NCBI GenBank assembly: GCA_964624475.1
Contig: CAZUYC010000035.1
Location: 10,627-74,626 of the forward strand
Source of the DNA: CAZUYC01 sp964624475
GTDB taxonomy: Bacteria; Myxococcota_A; UBA9160; SMWR01
DNA: 64,000 nt
Direction: 5' to 3'
Below the pieces are notes generated by a model. The model saw only the letters and a list, made by a program, of their open reading frames with translations. It was not told the origin of the DNA and did not search any database. A program made the translations under genes and the position numbers. Every line of letters starts with the position of its first letter. Position 1 is the stretch's first letter. Shown here one piece after another: positions 43,305-51,652 of the stretch.

Positions 43305-44462
43305 TCACCCCTCCCGGAAGGCCTCGATCACGAGGTCGTGGACCACGGGCCGCAGCTCGTATCGGCTGCGCTTGGTCACGAGATGAATCCGGTTCGTGAG
43401 CAGAACGACGACGGCCTCGGTCTCGAGGTCGATCCAGAGCGAGGTCCCGGTGAAGCCGAGGTGTCCGATCGAGCTCGGGGAGAAATGGCGCCCCGAGGAG
43501 GAGGCTCCCGGGGTCGGGGTGTCCCAGCCGAGCGTCCAGCCCGAGCCCGGGGGCAGATCCTGGCGGCGGCTCCACTCGCGGACGAGGGCCGCGGGCAGCA
43601 CCGCGCTCCGCCCGTGCCAGGCGTCGAGCCAGGCCTGCGCGAAGGCCATCACGTCGTCGACCGTGGAGAAGAGCCCGGCGTGGCCCGCGACGCCTCCCAT
43701 CGCGAAGGCGTTCGGGTCGTGGACCTCACCCCAGAGCACGCGGCCGCGCCAGGGGCAGCTCTCCGTGGCGGCGACCCGGCGGCGCAGGGCGTCCGGCAGG
43801 CTCGAGCCAGGGTCCGCGAGCCTCGCGAAGAAGGTGTCGCGCATGCCGAGCGGTTCGAAGATCCGCTCCGCGCAGAACTCGTCGAGCGGGCGGCGCGTCA
43901 CGGCCTCGACGAGCGCGCCGAGCACGATGAAGTCGAGATCTCCGTAGACGGCGGCCTCGCCGGGGTCGTGCACCGGCGCCGCGCGCAGCGTCCGCTCGAT
44001 CGCGAACTCCCGCGCCGCGGGCGTGCCGATCACGCGCTCGCCCGTCTTGCGCTCCTTCTCGAGCAGCACCTCGTGATAGGCGCGCCACGGCTTGAGCCCC
44101 GCCGAGTGGCTGAGCAGCTGGCGCACCGTGATGCGCTCCTTGCCGCGCTCGCCGAACGCGGGCAGGTACCCGACCACCGGATCGTCGAGCGCGATCCGCC
44201 CCTCGTGGACGAGCCAGAGCACGGCCGTCGCGGTGGCGAGGGGTTTGGTCAGCGACGCGAGGTCGAAGATCGTGTCGCGCGCCATCGGGAGGCGCTCGGG
44301 GCGGAGCACCGCGTGCCCGTGGCGCGAGGCGAACTCGATCACCTCGCCGTCCCGCGGCATGCGCGCGAGCAGCACCGCACCCGGCGTCTCGGCGCGCTCG
44401 ATCGCCTTCTCGATCGCCCGGTCCACGCGGCCGAGCCTGCGCCGGATCGCGCTGCGCCTCAC
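43305..44462 (-). CDS. Beta-lactamase-fold serine hydrolase (class C/AmpH-like)
   Basis: 385 aa from GTG 44462. The penicillin-recognising fold shows SLTK with nucleophile Ser70 and Lys73, VYGDLD in place of the usual YxN motif, and GHLGFTGTS as the third (HxG/KTG-like) motif. LLSHSAGLKPW is typical of serine-hydrolase esterases of this class. No signal peptide is visible, so it may act in the cytoplasm on recycled muropeptides, which its position between ldcA and mpl would suit. The GTG start overlaps the ldcA stop. The substrate is an inference. Confidence 0.85.
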   Translation of the reverse strand: MRRSAIRRRLGRVDRAIEKAIERAETPGAVLLARMPRDGEVIEFASRHGHAVLRPERLPMARDTIFDLASLTKPLATATAVLWLVHEGRIALDDPVVGYLPAFGERGKERITVRQLLSHSAGLKPWRAYHEVLLEKERKTGERVIGTPAAREFAIERTLRAAPVHDPGEAAVYGDLDFIVLGALVEAVTRRPLDEFCAERIFEPLGMRDTFFARLADPGSSLPDALRRRVAATESCPWRGRVLWGEVHDPNAFAMGGVAGHAGLFSTVDDVMAFAQAWLDAWHGRSAVLPAALVREWSRRQDLPPGSGWTLGWDTPTPGASSSGRHFSPSSIGHLGFTGTSLWIDLETEAVVVLLTNRIHLVTKRSRYELRPVVHDLVIEAFREG

Positions 44463-45397
44463 CGCGCCGCCCGCACGCCGTGCTCGAGGATGCGGAGCTC
44501 GCCCCGCTCGCCGTCGAGCTCGGCCCGCGCGCCGACCGGCCAGGCCGCGTTCGCGCGCACGTGGCCGAAGGGGAGCTCCACGACGAGCGGCACGCCGAGC
44601 GGACGCACCATCTCCTCGATCACGTCCAGCACCCCGGTCGCGTAGCGCTCGTCGACGCAAGTCGAGACGTCGCCGACGCCGACTCCGACCACGCCGGCGA
44701 GCTTCCCGGCCGCGCGCAGCTGCTGGAGCATCCGGTCGACCCGATAGGGCGCTTCGTTCACCTCCTCGAAGAGCAGGATCGCGCCGCGAGTCTGCACCTC
44801 CCAGGGCGTGGCGAGGCTCGCCGCCACGAGCGTGAGCGAGCCTCCGACGAGGCGCCCGCGCGCCGCGGCGCCCCCGCGCCCGCGCCCGCGCAGCACGACC
44901 GGGAGCGACGCGCGCCCGCCGAGCTGCAGCAGGAGCGCCTCGAGCGCACCCGGATCCGCGTCCGCGCCGCGCTCCAGCATCGGCCCGTGGAAGCCCACGA
45001 GCCCCGCGCGCCGCCGCAGCCAGAGGAGCAGCGCCGTCACGTCGCTGTAGCCCACGATGGGTTTCGCCGCCGCGCGCAGCGCGCCGGCGTCGAGCAGGTG
45101 CAGGATCCGGTCGCAGCCGTATCCGCCGCGCGCGCAGACGATGCCGTCGACCCGCGGGTCCTGGGCGAGATCCATGATCTCCTTGGCGCGCCGCGCGTCG
45201 TCGCCCGCGAGGTAGCCGCGCCGGGCCACGAGGTCGTCGCGGTGCAGCGTGCGGTAGCCCGCGGCGCGCAGCACCTCGCAGCCCTCGGCCACGCGATCCG
45301 GGTTCACGGGGCCGCCGGGGGCCGCGACCCCGAGCGTCGCCCCGGGCGCGAGCGCCCTCGGCTTGCTGAGCGCCGGCGAGCTCCTGGGGCGGGCCAC
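44459..45397 (-). CDS. ldcA: LD-carboxypeptidase (peptidase family S66)
   Basis: 312 aa cytoplasmic LD-carboxypeptidase, which trims murein tetrapeptides to tripeptides for reuse. The motifs include LGVAAPGGPVNPDRVAEG, GIVCARGGYGCDRILHLLD, KPIVGYSDVTALLLWL, GFHGPMLE and ILLFEEVNEAPYRVDRMLQQL, which place the S66 serine, glutamate and a late histidine (PFGHVRAN). The GTG start shares one base with the dnaB stop (TAGTG), and the stop overlaps the next gene. The product feeds Mpl, encoded two genes downstream. Confidence 0.9.
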   Translation of the reverse strand: MARPRSSPALSKPRALAPGATLGVAAPGGPVNPDRVAEGCEVLRAAGYRTLHRDDLVARRGYLAGDDARRAKEIMDLAQDPRVDGIVCARGGYGCDRILHLLDAGALRAAAKPIVGYSDVTALLLWLRRRAGLVGFHGPMLERGADADPGALEALLLQLGGRASLPVVLRGRGRGGAAARGRLVGGSLTLVAASLATPWEVQTRGAILLFEEVNEAPYRVDRMLQQLRAAGKLAGVVGVGVGDVSTCVDERYATGVLDVIEEMVRPLGVPLVVELPFGHVRANAAWPVGARAELDGERGELRILEHGVRAAR

Positions 45398-46854
45398 TAG
45401 AAGATCTCGTCGTCCGTCTCGGGCAGCGCCCCGGAGGCGGGCGGCGGGGGCAGACCCGGGCCGGCGGAGCCGTCGGCGAGGTCCTGGAAGCGCGCGTAGC
45501 GGTGCTCGAAGTGCAGGCGCACGGTGCCGGTCGGGCCGTTGCGCTGCTTCGCGATGTTGAGCTCCGCGATGCCGCGGTTCTCCTCGGTCGGATGGTAGAC
45601 CTCGTCGCGGTAGATGAAGGAGATCACGTCGGCGTCCTGCTCGATGGCGCCCGACTCGCGCAGATCGCCCATGTTCGGCCGGCGCTTGTCCGGGTCGCGC
45701 TGCTCGGGGCCGCGGTTCAGCTGCGAGAGCGCGACCACCGGGATGTCGAGCTCCTTGGCGAGGGCCTTGAGTCCATGGCTGATCTCCGCGATCTCGAGGT
45801 CCTTGCGCGCGGCGGGCGCGCTCCCGTGCGCGAGCTGCAGGTAGTCGAGCATCACGAGGTCGAGCCCGTGCTCCGCGTGCAGGCGCCGGCACTTCGCCTT
45901 GATCTCGAGGATGCTGATCAGCCCCGAGTCGTCGACCCAGATCCCGGCCTCGGCGAGGGTCCCCGCCACCTGCACGAGGCGCTCGTAGTCCGCGCGAGCG
46001 CCGAAGCCGCGCCGGAACGAGGAGAGGTCGACGCGCGCCTCGGAGGAGAGGAGCCGGAGCGTGAGGGCGCGCTTGGTCATCTCCAGCGAGAAGATCGCGA
46101 CCTTCTTGCGATGGTCCACGGCGGCGTTGCGCGCCATGTTGAGCGCCAGCGCGGTCTTTCCCATGCTCGGTCGCGCAGCGATGATCACGAGCTCGCCGGG
46201 CTGGAGCCCGCCGGTCTTCTCGTCGAAGTCGCGGAACCCCGTCGGCACGCCCGTGAGCTCGCCGCGGCGCTCCATCAACGCCTCGACCCAGTCGATGGCG
46301 TCGTCCATCTCGTCGTGGAGGCTGCGGAAGCTCTGGCGCGAGCGCGCCTGCCCGATCTCGAAGACCCGCGACTCGGCGCGGTCGAGGAGCTCCTCCGCGC
46401 CCTCGGCCTGCTCGTAGCCCATCTCCGCGATCTCGGTCGCGACCGCGATCAGGTGCCGGCGCACCGCCTTGTCGCGGACGATGCGCGCGTGCTGGATCAC
46501 GTTGGCCGCGGTCACCTCGTAGTCCCAGAGCTCGGCGAGGTAGACGGGACCGCCGACGGCGTCGAGGAGCTTGCGCTCGTTCAGGTGGTTGGCGAGCGTG
46601 TGCAGGTCGACGGGCTCGTTGGCGTCCTGGAGCGCGAGCATCGACTGGTAGAGCTGCTGGTGCGCCGGGTGGTAGAAGTCGTCCGGCACCACCTCCAGGA
46701 GCACGCCGTGGACCGCCCGGTTGTCGCGCAAGAGCGCCGAGAGGACGGCCCGCTCGATCTCGAGGTCGTGGGGCGGCACGCGGCCGGCGAGCTCGGCCGG
46801 CGGCTCGGCCGCCCGCCCGCCCCGTCCATTGCGTCCCGCGCTGGTCCGCGCCAC
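45397..46854 (-). CDS. dnaB: Replicative DNA helicase
   Basis: 485 aa hexameric helicase that unwinds DNA at the replication fork. The N-terminal primase-interacting domain (about 25-130) begins PPHDLEIERAVLSALLRDN. The RecA-like domain has Walker A ARPSMGKT (227-234), VDLSSFRRG, DLVMLDYLQLAHG (Walker B) and ALSQLNRGPEQRDPDKRRPN, ending DADVISFIYRDEVYHPTEEN. No intein is present. It follows rplI after a 143-base repeat-bearing gap, keeping the common rpsF-rpsR-rplI-dnaB order, and its stop overlaps ldcA by one base. Confidence 0.95.
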   Translation of the reverse strand: MARTSAGRNGRGGRAAEPPAELAGRVPPHDLEIERAVLSALLRDNRAVHGVLLEVVPDDFYHPAHQQLYQSMLALQDANEPVDLHTLANHLNERKLLDAVGGPVYLAELWDYEVTAANVIQHARIVRDKAVRRHLIAVATEIAEMGYEQAEGAEELLDRAESRVFEIGQARSRQSFRSLHDEMDDAIDWVEALMERRGELTGVPTGFRDFDEKTGGLQPGELVIIAARPSMGKTALALNMARNAAVDHRKKVAIFSLEMTKRALTLRLLSSEARVDLSSFRRGFGARADYERLVQVAGTLAEAGIWVDDSGLISILEIKAKCRRLHAEHGLDLVMLDYLQLAHGSAPAARKDLEIAEISHGLKALAKELDIPVVALSQLNRGPEQRDPDKRRPNMGDLRESGAIEQDADVISFIYRDEVYHPTEENRGIAELNIAKQRNGPTGTVRLHFEHRYARFQDLADGSAGPGLPPPPASGALPETDDEIF

Positions 46855-46900
46855 GGCACCCCCTCCGTCGGCGGAAGGCGATCGTAGCTCGCTGGGCTTC

Positions 46901-46988
46901 GCTCGCCTACGGCTCGCTGCGCGCAGGCCGACTCAGGAGTCGGCCTCCCGGCTTGATCAACTCCGCTCGCCTACGGCTCGCTGCGCGC
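46901..46988. repeat. Pair of 24-base direct repeats flanking a hairpin
   Basis: Identical 24-base copies at 46901-46924 and 46965-46988 start GCTCGCCTACGGCTCGCTGC and end GCGC. Between them lies a perfect hairpin with arms AGGCCGACTC (46925-46934) and GAGTCGGCCT (46937-46946). The unit fills the rplI-dnaB gap on the transcribed strand and could attenuate or protect the mRNA. Related copies occur at 1087-1134, and the core GGCTCGCTGCGCGC is shared with the palindromic element at 54981. Confidence 0.75.
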
Positions 46989-46997
46989 TCTGCTTGC

Positions 46998-47453
46998 CTA
47001 CTCCTCCGCGGCGACGACGACCTTGACCCGGGCGACGAGGTCGCGCTGCAGCCGGATCTCCACGGCGTGCTCGCCGAGCTCCTTGATCGGCTCGTCGAGC
47101 TGGATCCTGCGCCGGTCCACCGGGACGCCGGCTGCGGCGAGCAGCTCCGCGATCTGCGCCGAGGTGACGGAGCCGAAGAGCTTGCCCTCCTCGCCCGCGC
47201 GGGCGCGCACCGTGAGCGCCACCGCCTGGATCCGGTCGCGCAACGCCTCGTGCTCCTTGCGCTCCTTGGCGACCTTCGCCGCCACCACCCGCCGCTTGTG
47301 CTCGAGCTCGCGGACCTTCCCCTCCGTGGCGAGGATCGCCTTGCCCTGGGGAAGCAGGAAGTTGCGGGCGAAGCCGGGGCGCACGGTCACGAGGTCGCCG
47401 GCCTCGCCGAGGCTCGGCACCGACTCGCGCAGGATCAGCTTGACCCCGTCCAT
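46998..47453 (-). CDS. rplI: 50S ribosomal protein L9
   Basis: 151 aa large-subunit protein. The N-domain signature VKLILRESVPSLGEAGDLVTVRPGFARNFLLPQGKA (blocks at 4-38) is diagnostic, followed by the long connecting helix (RELEHKRRVVAAKVAKERKE) and the C-terminal RNA-binding domain with FGSVTSAQIAELLAAAGVPV. The length is normal. It lies six bases downstream of rpsR in the rpsF-rpsR-rplI-dnaB order. Confidence 0.95.
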   Translation of the reverse strand: MDGVKLILRESVPSLGEAGDLVTVRPGFARNFLLPQGKAILATEGKVRELEHKRRVVAAKVAKERKEHEALRDRIQAVALTVRARAGEEGKLFGSVTSAQIAELLAAAGVPVDRRRIQLDEPIKELGEHAVEIRLQRDLVARVKVVVAAEE

Positions 47454-47459
47454 GGCGCG

Positions 47460-47834
47460 TCAGAGCCCCTGGCCGGTGTACGGCAGGAGCGCCAGCTGCC
47501 GCGCGCGCTTGATCGCGATCGCGAGCGGGCGCTGGTGGCGGGCGCAGTTGCCGGAGATGCGCCGCGGGATCATCTTGCCGGTCTCGGAGACGAAGAGCCG
47601 CAGCGTCTTCTGGTCCTTGTACTCGATCGGGAGGGTCGAGTCGGCGCAGAAGCGGCAGACCTTCCGGCGCACGAAGCCGCGCTTGCGCTGCTGGCGGCGC
47701 GCCTTCTTGCGCGCGCGGGCGCGAAGCCGGGCCTTGACGCTCTGCGAGTCCTCGTGGTCGCGGTCCCGATCGCGGTCTCGATCGTGGCCCCGGTCGTAGC
47801 CCGGGGCGTAGCCGGGGCCGCCCGTGGAGCTCAT
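47460..47834 (-). CDS. rpsR: 30S ribosomal protein S18 with long N-terminal extension
   Basis: The C-terminal 80 residues are S18: KVCRFCADSTLPIEYKDQKT, then LRLFVSETGKMIPRRISGNC, then ARHQRPLAIAIKRARQLALLPY. This version keeps CxxC and C..H zinc-ribbon residues (C+ type). The protein is 124 aa against about 75 normally. The extra 45 residues include YDRGHDRDRDRDRDHED and a highly basic KARLRARARKKARRQQRKRG, probably disordered and RNA-binding. It pairs with S6, encoded immediately upstream, on the 30S platform. An internal start could shorten it, but none has an obviously better ribosome binding site. Confidence 0.92.
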   Translation of the reverse strand: MSSTGGPGYAPGYDRGHDRDRDRDRDHEDSQSVKARLRARARKKARRQQRKRGFVRRKVCRFCADSTLPIEYKDQKTLRLFVSETGKMIPRRISGNCARHQRPLAIAIKRARQLALLPYTGQGL

Positions 47835-47837
47835 GGC

Positions 47838-48323
47838 CTACTCCTCCTCGTCCACATCGACGACGGCGTCCGTGTCGTCGTCGTCTCGGTCTCGCTCGCG
47901 TCCGTCGCCGGGGACCTCCTCGGCGGCGCGCGCCGCCTCCTCCTCGGCCTCGCGCGCGGCCCGCTCGGCGGCCTTGCGCGCCCGCTCCTCCTCGAGCGCC
48001 GCGGCCTCGCTCTTTCGCTTCTCGATGTCCTCGACGTGCGAGGCGACCTGGACGGTGAGGAAGCGCAGCACCGAGTCGTCGAGGCGCAGCGCCCGCTCGA
48101 TCTCCGGCACGACCGGGCCGTGGTCGAGGTAGAGGAGCTCGAGGTAATGGCCCTTCTGGAAGCGGCGGATCTCGTAGGCGAGCCGCTTGCGCCCGAGGTC
48201 GTCGCACAGGAGCCGCACGGCGCCGTGGCGGGCGAGGACGCCGTCGAGGCGCGCGCGGATGGCTGCGAGCCCCTCCTCGGAGATCTCGGGCTGGACGATG
48301 AAGGTGGTCTCGAACTCCCGCAC
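47838..48323 (-). CDS. rpsF: 30S ribosomal protein S6 with acidic C-terminal tail
   Basis: 161 aa from GTG 48323, preceded by GAGGAGG. The S6 fold is clear: REFETTFIVQPEISEEGLAA, CDDLGRKRLAYEIRRFQKGHY and DSVLRFLTVQVA. About 55 residues are added at the C-terminus: an Ala/Glu-rich helix followed by an Asp-rich end (RDRDDDDTDAVVDVDEEE). S6 binds S18 next to the central domain of 16S rRNA, and the acidic tail could contact the basic S18 extension encoded next door. It is the first gene of the ribosomal operon. Confidence 0.93.
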   Translation of the reverse strand: MREFETTFIVQPEISEEGLAAIRARLDGVLARHGAVRLLCDDLGRKRLAYEIRRFQKGHYLELLYLDHGPVVPEIERALRLDDSVLRFLTVQVASHVEDIEKRKSEAAALEEERARKAAERAAREAEEEAARAAEEVPGDGRERDRDDDDTDAVVDVDEEE

Positions 48324-48514
48324 GGGTCCTCCTCGTGGTCGGGCGCCCGGGCGCCCGGGCCCCGAGCCTGGGAGGGCCGCGGGGGGACCTCCGTTGCGGG
48401 GACCGAGGGAATGCCCGCCGTCGCAGCGGGCGGCGGAGGGATACCACAGCCTCCGCCTCGGCGAAACGGGGGCCGATCGGACGCATCCTCTCGCCCTTCC
48501 GGAGCGCAGGCTAG

Positions 48515-49078
48515 CTAGACGGCGAGCTCGAGCAGGAGCTCGTGGATCCGCGGGTCTCCCGAGAGCTCGGGGTGGAAGGTGGTGGCCAGGATCTTCCCCT
48601 GGCGCACGAAGACCGGCCAGCCGTCGACGCGCGCCAGCACCTCGACGTCGGGCCCGGGGCGGCGCAGGCGCGGGGCGCGGATGAAGATGCAGCGAAGATC
48701 CTCGAGCTTCGAGTCGGCGAGCGCCGCGAACGAGTCGACCTGCGTCCCGTAGGCGTTGCGCACGGCCACCACGTCGAGCAGGCCGAGGCTCGGGACGGGG
48801 TGGTTCTCGACTTCGCGTGCGAGCAGCACCGCGCCGGCGCAGGTGCCGAGCAGCGGGCGGCCCGAAGCCGCGAAGGCCTGGAGCGGCGCGTAGAGGCCGA
48901 GCCGCTCGAGGCCCTTCGCGATCGTCGTGCTCTCGCCGCCGGGCAGGATCAGCGCCTCGACCCCCGCGAGGTCCCCGGCGTGGCGCACCGCCAGCGCCTC
49001 CGCGCCGACGCGGGCGAGCGCGCGAGCGTGGGCCTCGACGTCGCCCTGGATCGCGAGGATGCCGACCCGCCGCCCCAT
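48515..49078 (-). CDS. pdxT: PLP synthase glutaminase subunit
   Basis: 187 aa class I glutamine amidotransferase that supplies ammonia to PdxS for pyridoxal 5'-phosphate synthesis. GILAIQGDVEAHARAL and ALILPGGESTTIAKGL are typical N-terminal blocks. The catalytic triad is Cys80 in LLGTCAGAVLL with His169 and Glu171 in TTFHPELSGD. The ATG start lies four bases after the pdxS stop, so the two subunits are co-translated. Confidence 0.94.
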   Translation of the reverse strand: MGRRVGILAIQGDVEAHARALARVGAEALAVRHAGDLAGVEALILPGGESTTIAKGLERLGLYAPLQAFAASGRPLLGTCAGAVLLAREVENHPVPSLGLLDVVAVRNAYGTQVDSFAALADSKLEDLRCIFIRAPRLRRPGPDVEVLARVDGWPVFVRQGKILATTFHPELSGDPRIHELLLELAV

Positions 49079-49082
49079 GTTG

Positions 49083-50018
49083 CTACCAGCCGCGGTTCGC
49101 GAGGCGCTCGTGCTCCGCCAGCCGCTCCATCTCGATCCCCGGCATCGCCCCGGCGAGGCCGCGGCAGGCCTCGAGCACCTCCTGGGGCTCGTCCCAGTGG
49201 GTGGTGGCGCGCACCACCGCCCGGGCCCGCGCCTCCGGGTCCTCGCTCTTGAAGCTCCCCGAGCCCACGAAGACGGCCTCGGCGCCGAGCGCCATGCACA
49301 GCGCCGCGTCGGCGGGCGTCGCGATCCCGCCCGCGGCGAAGTTCGGCACCGGCAGCCGCCCCGTCTCGGCCACGCGCCGCACCCACTCGAGCGGCGCGCC
49401 GAGCTCCTTCGCCCGCGCCGCGAGCTCCTCGGGGCGGAGGGCGCGGACGGCGCGGATCTCGCCGCAGACCTGGCGCAGGTGGCGCACGGCCTCGACGATG
49501 TTCCCGCTCCCGGCCTCGCCCTTGGTACGGATCATCGCGGCGCCCTCGGCCACGCGGCGCAGCGCCTCGCCGAGGTCGCGGGCCCCGCAGACGAAGGGCG
49601 AGCGGAACTCGTGCTTGGCGACGTGGTGCTCCTCGTCCGCGGGGGTCAGCACCTCGGACTCGTCGATGAAGTCGACGCCGAGGGCCTCGAGCACCCGCGC
49701 CTCGGCGAAGTGGCCGATGCGCACCTTGGCCATCACCGGGATCGAGACCGTGCGCTGGATGGCCTCGATCACCTCGATCCCGGCCATGCGCGCGACCCCG
49801 CCCTCGCGGCGGATGTCCGCGGGCACGCGCTCGAGCGCCATCACCGCCGCGGCGCCGGCGTCCTCGGCGACCTTCGCCTGCTCGGGCGTGGTCACGTCCA
49901 TGATCACGCCGCCCTTCAACATCTCGGCGAGGCCGACCTTGATCTCGAAGGCCTCGGCCCCGGTCCGGCTGCCGCCGTTGCCCGTTGCGGCCGCTCCCCG
50001 ACTCTCCCTTCCCGCCAT
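49083..50018 (-). CDS. pdxS: PLP synthase catalytic subunit
   Basis: 311 aa TIM-barrel enzyme that makes PLP from ribose 5-phosphate, glyceraldehyde 3-phosphate and ammonia. Conserved blocks are KGGVIMDVTTPEQAKVAEDA, VMALERVPADIRREGGVARM, VMAKVRIGHFAEARVLEALG with catalytic Lys98, EGAAMIRTKGEAGSGNIVEA and NFAAGGIATPADAALCM. ATG 50018 has GGAGGG upstream. An N-terminal tail of about 18 residues (RESRGAAATGNGGSRTG) is additional. PdxT follows directly and a MocR-type regulator precedes it on the same strand. Confidence 0.95.
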   Translation of the reverse strand: MAGRESRGAAATGNGGSRTGAEAFEIKVGLAEMLKGGVIMDVTTPEQAKVAEDAGAAAVMALERVPADIRREGGVARMAGIEVIEAIQRTVSIPVMAKVRIGHFAEARVLEALGVDFIDESEVLTPADEEHHVAKHEFRSPFVCGARDLGEALRRVAEGAAMIRTKGEAGSGNIVEAVRHLRQVCGEIRAVRALRPEELAARAKELGAPLEWVRRVAETGRLPVPNFAAGGIATPADAALCMALGAEAVFVGSGSFKSEDPEARARAVVRATTHWDEPQEVLEACRGLAGAMPGIEMERLAEHERLANRGW

Positions 50019-50044
50019 CTCGAGTTCCCTCCGCTTGCTGGGTT

Positions 50045-51532
50045 CTAGACCTGCACGCCGGCCACGGCCCGCGGGCCGGCGGCCAGGCGCTTTGCTACGA
50101 GTCCGCCGAGCGCCGCGACGCCGCGGCGGATCGCCGCCTCGTCGGCCATCGCGAAGGAGAGGCGCAGCCCGCTCGAGGGGCGCCCATCGCTGTGGAACTG
50201 GCTCCCCGGCGCGAAGAGCACCCCCGCCCCGACCGCGTCGGCGAGCAGGTCGCTCGTGTCGATCCCGCCGCCGAGATCCACCCACAGCTGGGTGCCGCCC
50301 TCGGGTCGCGCGAAGACCGCCGCCCCGGGCAGCTCGCGCGCGACCGCCTCGCAGAGCGCATCCCGCCGCGCGCGCAGCACGCGCCGCAGCTTCGAGAGGT
50401 GCCGGTCGTAGGCGCCCGAGGCGACGAACTCGGCCAGGGCCGCCTGGAGCGGCATCGCGTCGGAGAGGTCCGTCGCGCGCTTGAGCGCGAGGAGCGCGTC
50501 GACGAGGCGCCCGCGCGCGGCCACCGCGCCGACGCGCACCCCGGGGAAGAGCGACTTCGAGAACGAATGGAGGTGGACGACGAGGCCGGCCCTGTCGAGC
50601 GCCGCGAGCGGCGGGACGGGCCGGCCCTCGAAGCGCAGGTCCATCTCGTAGCCGTCCTCGATCACGGGCTTGCCGTGGCGCGCCGCGATCTCGAGCAGCG
50701 AGCGGCGGTGGCCGAGTGCGGTCGTGGAGCCGAGCGGGTTGTGGAAGCTCGGGATCGTGTAGAGGACTCGGACCTCCGGGCGCGCCAGCGTGCGGTCGAG
50801 CGCCGCGAGGTCGAGGCCGCCCTCGCGCATGGGGACCGGCGCGGTGTGGAGCCCGAGGCCCGCCACGGTGGCCAGCACGTTGTTGTAGGTGGGCTCCTCG
50901 AGCGCCACGACGTCCTCGGGCCCGGCGAAGAGGCGGACCGCGAGCGAGATGCCCTGGCTCGCGCCGTGGCAGAGCACGAGCTCTTCGGCGCCGACCTGGA
51001 CGCCGGCCTCGCGCAGCCGCGCCGCCAGCACCTCCCGCATGCGCGGGTGGCCCTGCGGCTCGCCGTAGAGGAGCAGGTCGGGCCCCGCGTCCGCGAGGAC
51101 GCGGTTCAGCACCCGGCGGAAGTCGTCGGCGGGATAGAGGCTCGGGTCGGGGACCAGCGTGTGGAGCGGCACGGCGCCGTTCGCGCTCCCGAAACGCGGG
51201 CGCGCGCGCTCGAGCTCGAGCAGGCGCTCCGCGAGGCGCGAGAGCGCCGGGCCCGCGGCGCCGCGCGCCGCCGCGCGCCGGCTGGGGGCCGCATCGGCCA
51301 CGAAGGTTCCGCGGCCGACCGACGACTCGACGACACCCCGCGCGGCGAGCGCCTCGTAGGCGAGCGCCACCGTGTCGCGGTTCACGCCGAGGCGCCGCGC
51401 CAGCTCGCGGATCGGCGGCAGCCGCTCGCCCGGCTGGAGCCGGTCGGCCTGGACCTCACCGCGGATGCGCTCGGCGATCTGCTGGTAGATCGGCCGCCCA
51501 TCGGCTGCACTTCGGTCGAGCGAAATCCGCAT
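50045..51532 (-). CDS. MocR/PdxR-type GntR-aminotransferase regulator
   Basis: 495 aa. A GntR winged helix at residues 1-75 (GRPIYQQIAERIRGEVQADR, LPPIRELARRLGVNRDTVAL) is fused to a fold-type I aminotransferase domain. VEEPTYNN-like LEEPTYNNVLA, SFHNPLGSTT and the PLP lysine site HSFSKSLFPGVRVGA are intact. MocR proteins sense PLP, and those beside pdxS/pdxT activate them (PdxR). Here the gene is only 26 bases upstream of pdxS on the same strand instead of divergent, so it may be autoregulating the whole transcript. Upstream, TTGGACCGC and CCCGGACAATC could be operator halves, an unproven suggestion. Confidence 0.87.
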   Translation of the reverse strand: MRISLDRSAADGRPIYQQIAERIRGEVQADRLQPGERLPPIRELARRLGVNRDTVALAYEALAARGVVESSVGRGTFVADAAPSRRAAARGAAGPALSRLAERLLELERARPRFGSANGAVPLHTLVPDPSLYPADDFRRVLNRVLADAGPDLLLYGEPQGHPRMREVLAARLREAGVQVGAEELVLCHGASQGISLAVRLFAGPEDVVALEEPTYNNVLATVAGLGLHTAPVPMREGGLDLAALDRTLARPEVRVLYTIPSFHNPLGSTTALGHRRSLLEIAARHGKPVIEDGYEMDLRFEGRPVPPLAALDRAGLVVHLHSFSKSLFPGVRVGAVAARGRLVDALLALKRATDLSDAMPLQAALAEFVASGAYDRHLSKLRRVLRARRDALCEAVARELPGAAVFARPEGGTQLWVDLGGGIDTSDLLADAVGAGVLFAPGSQFHSDGRPSSGLRLSFAMADEAAIRRGVAALGGLVAKRLAAGPRAVAGVQV

Positions 51533-51652
51533 GCGGAGGAGCCTATGCCTCGGACAAGATCCCGTCAATCCGTCATTGGACCGCAAAGAATGCGAAAAAC
51601 CCCCCTGATTCATCCCATTATGACCCGGACAATCGGGCTCCGGGGGCGTCCG

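Noticed and set aside
51533..51652. Gene or RNA between pth and the MocR regulator
   Set aside because: Only 120 bases of AT-richer sequence without a convincing frame or fold; best seen as promoter and operator DNA.
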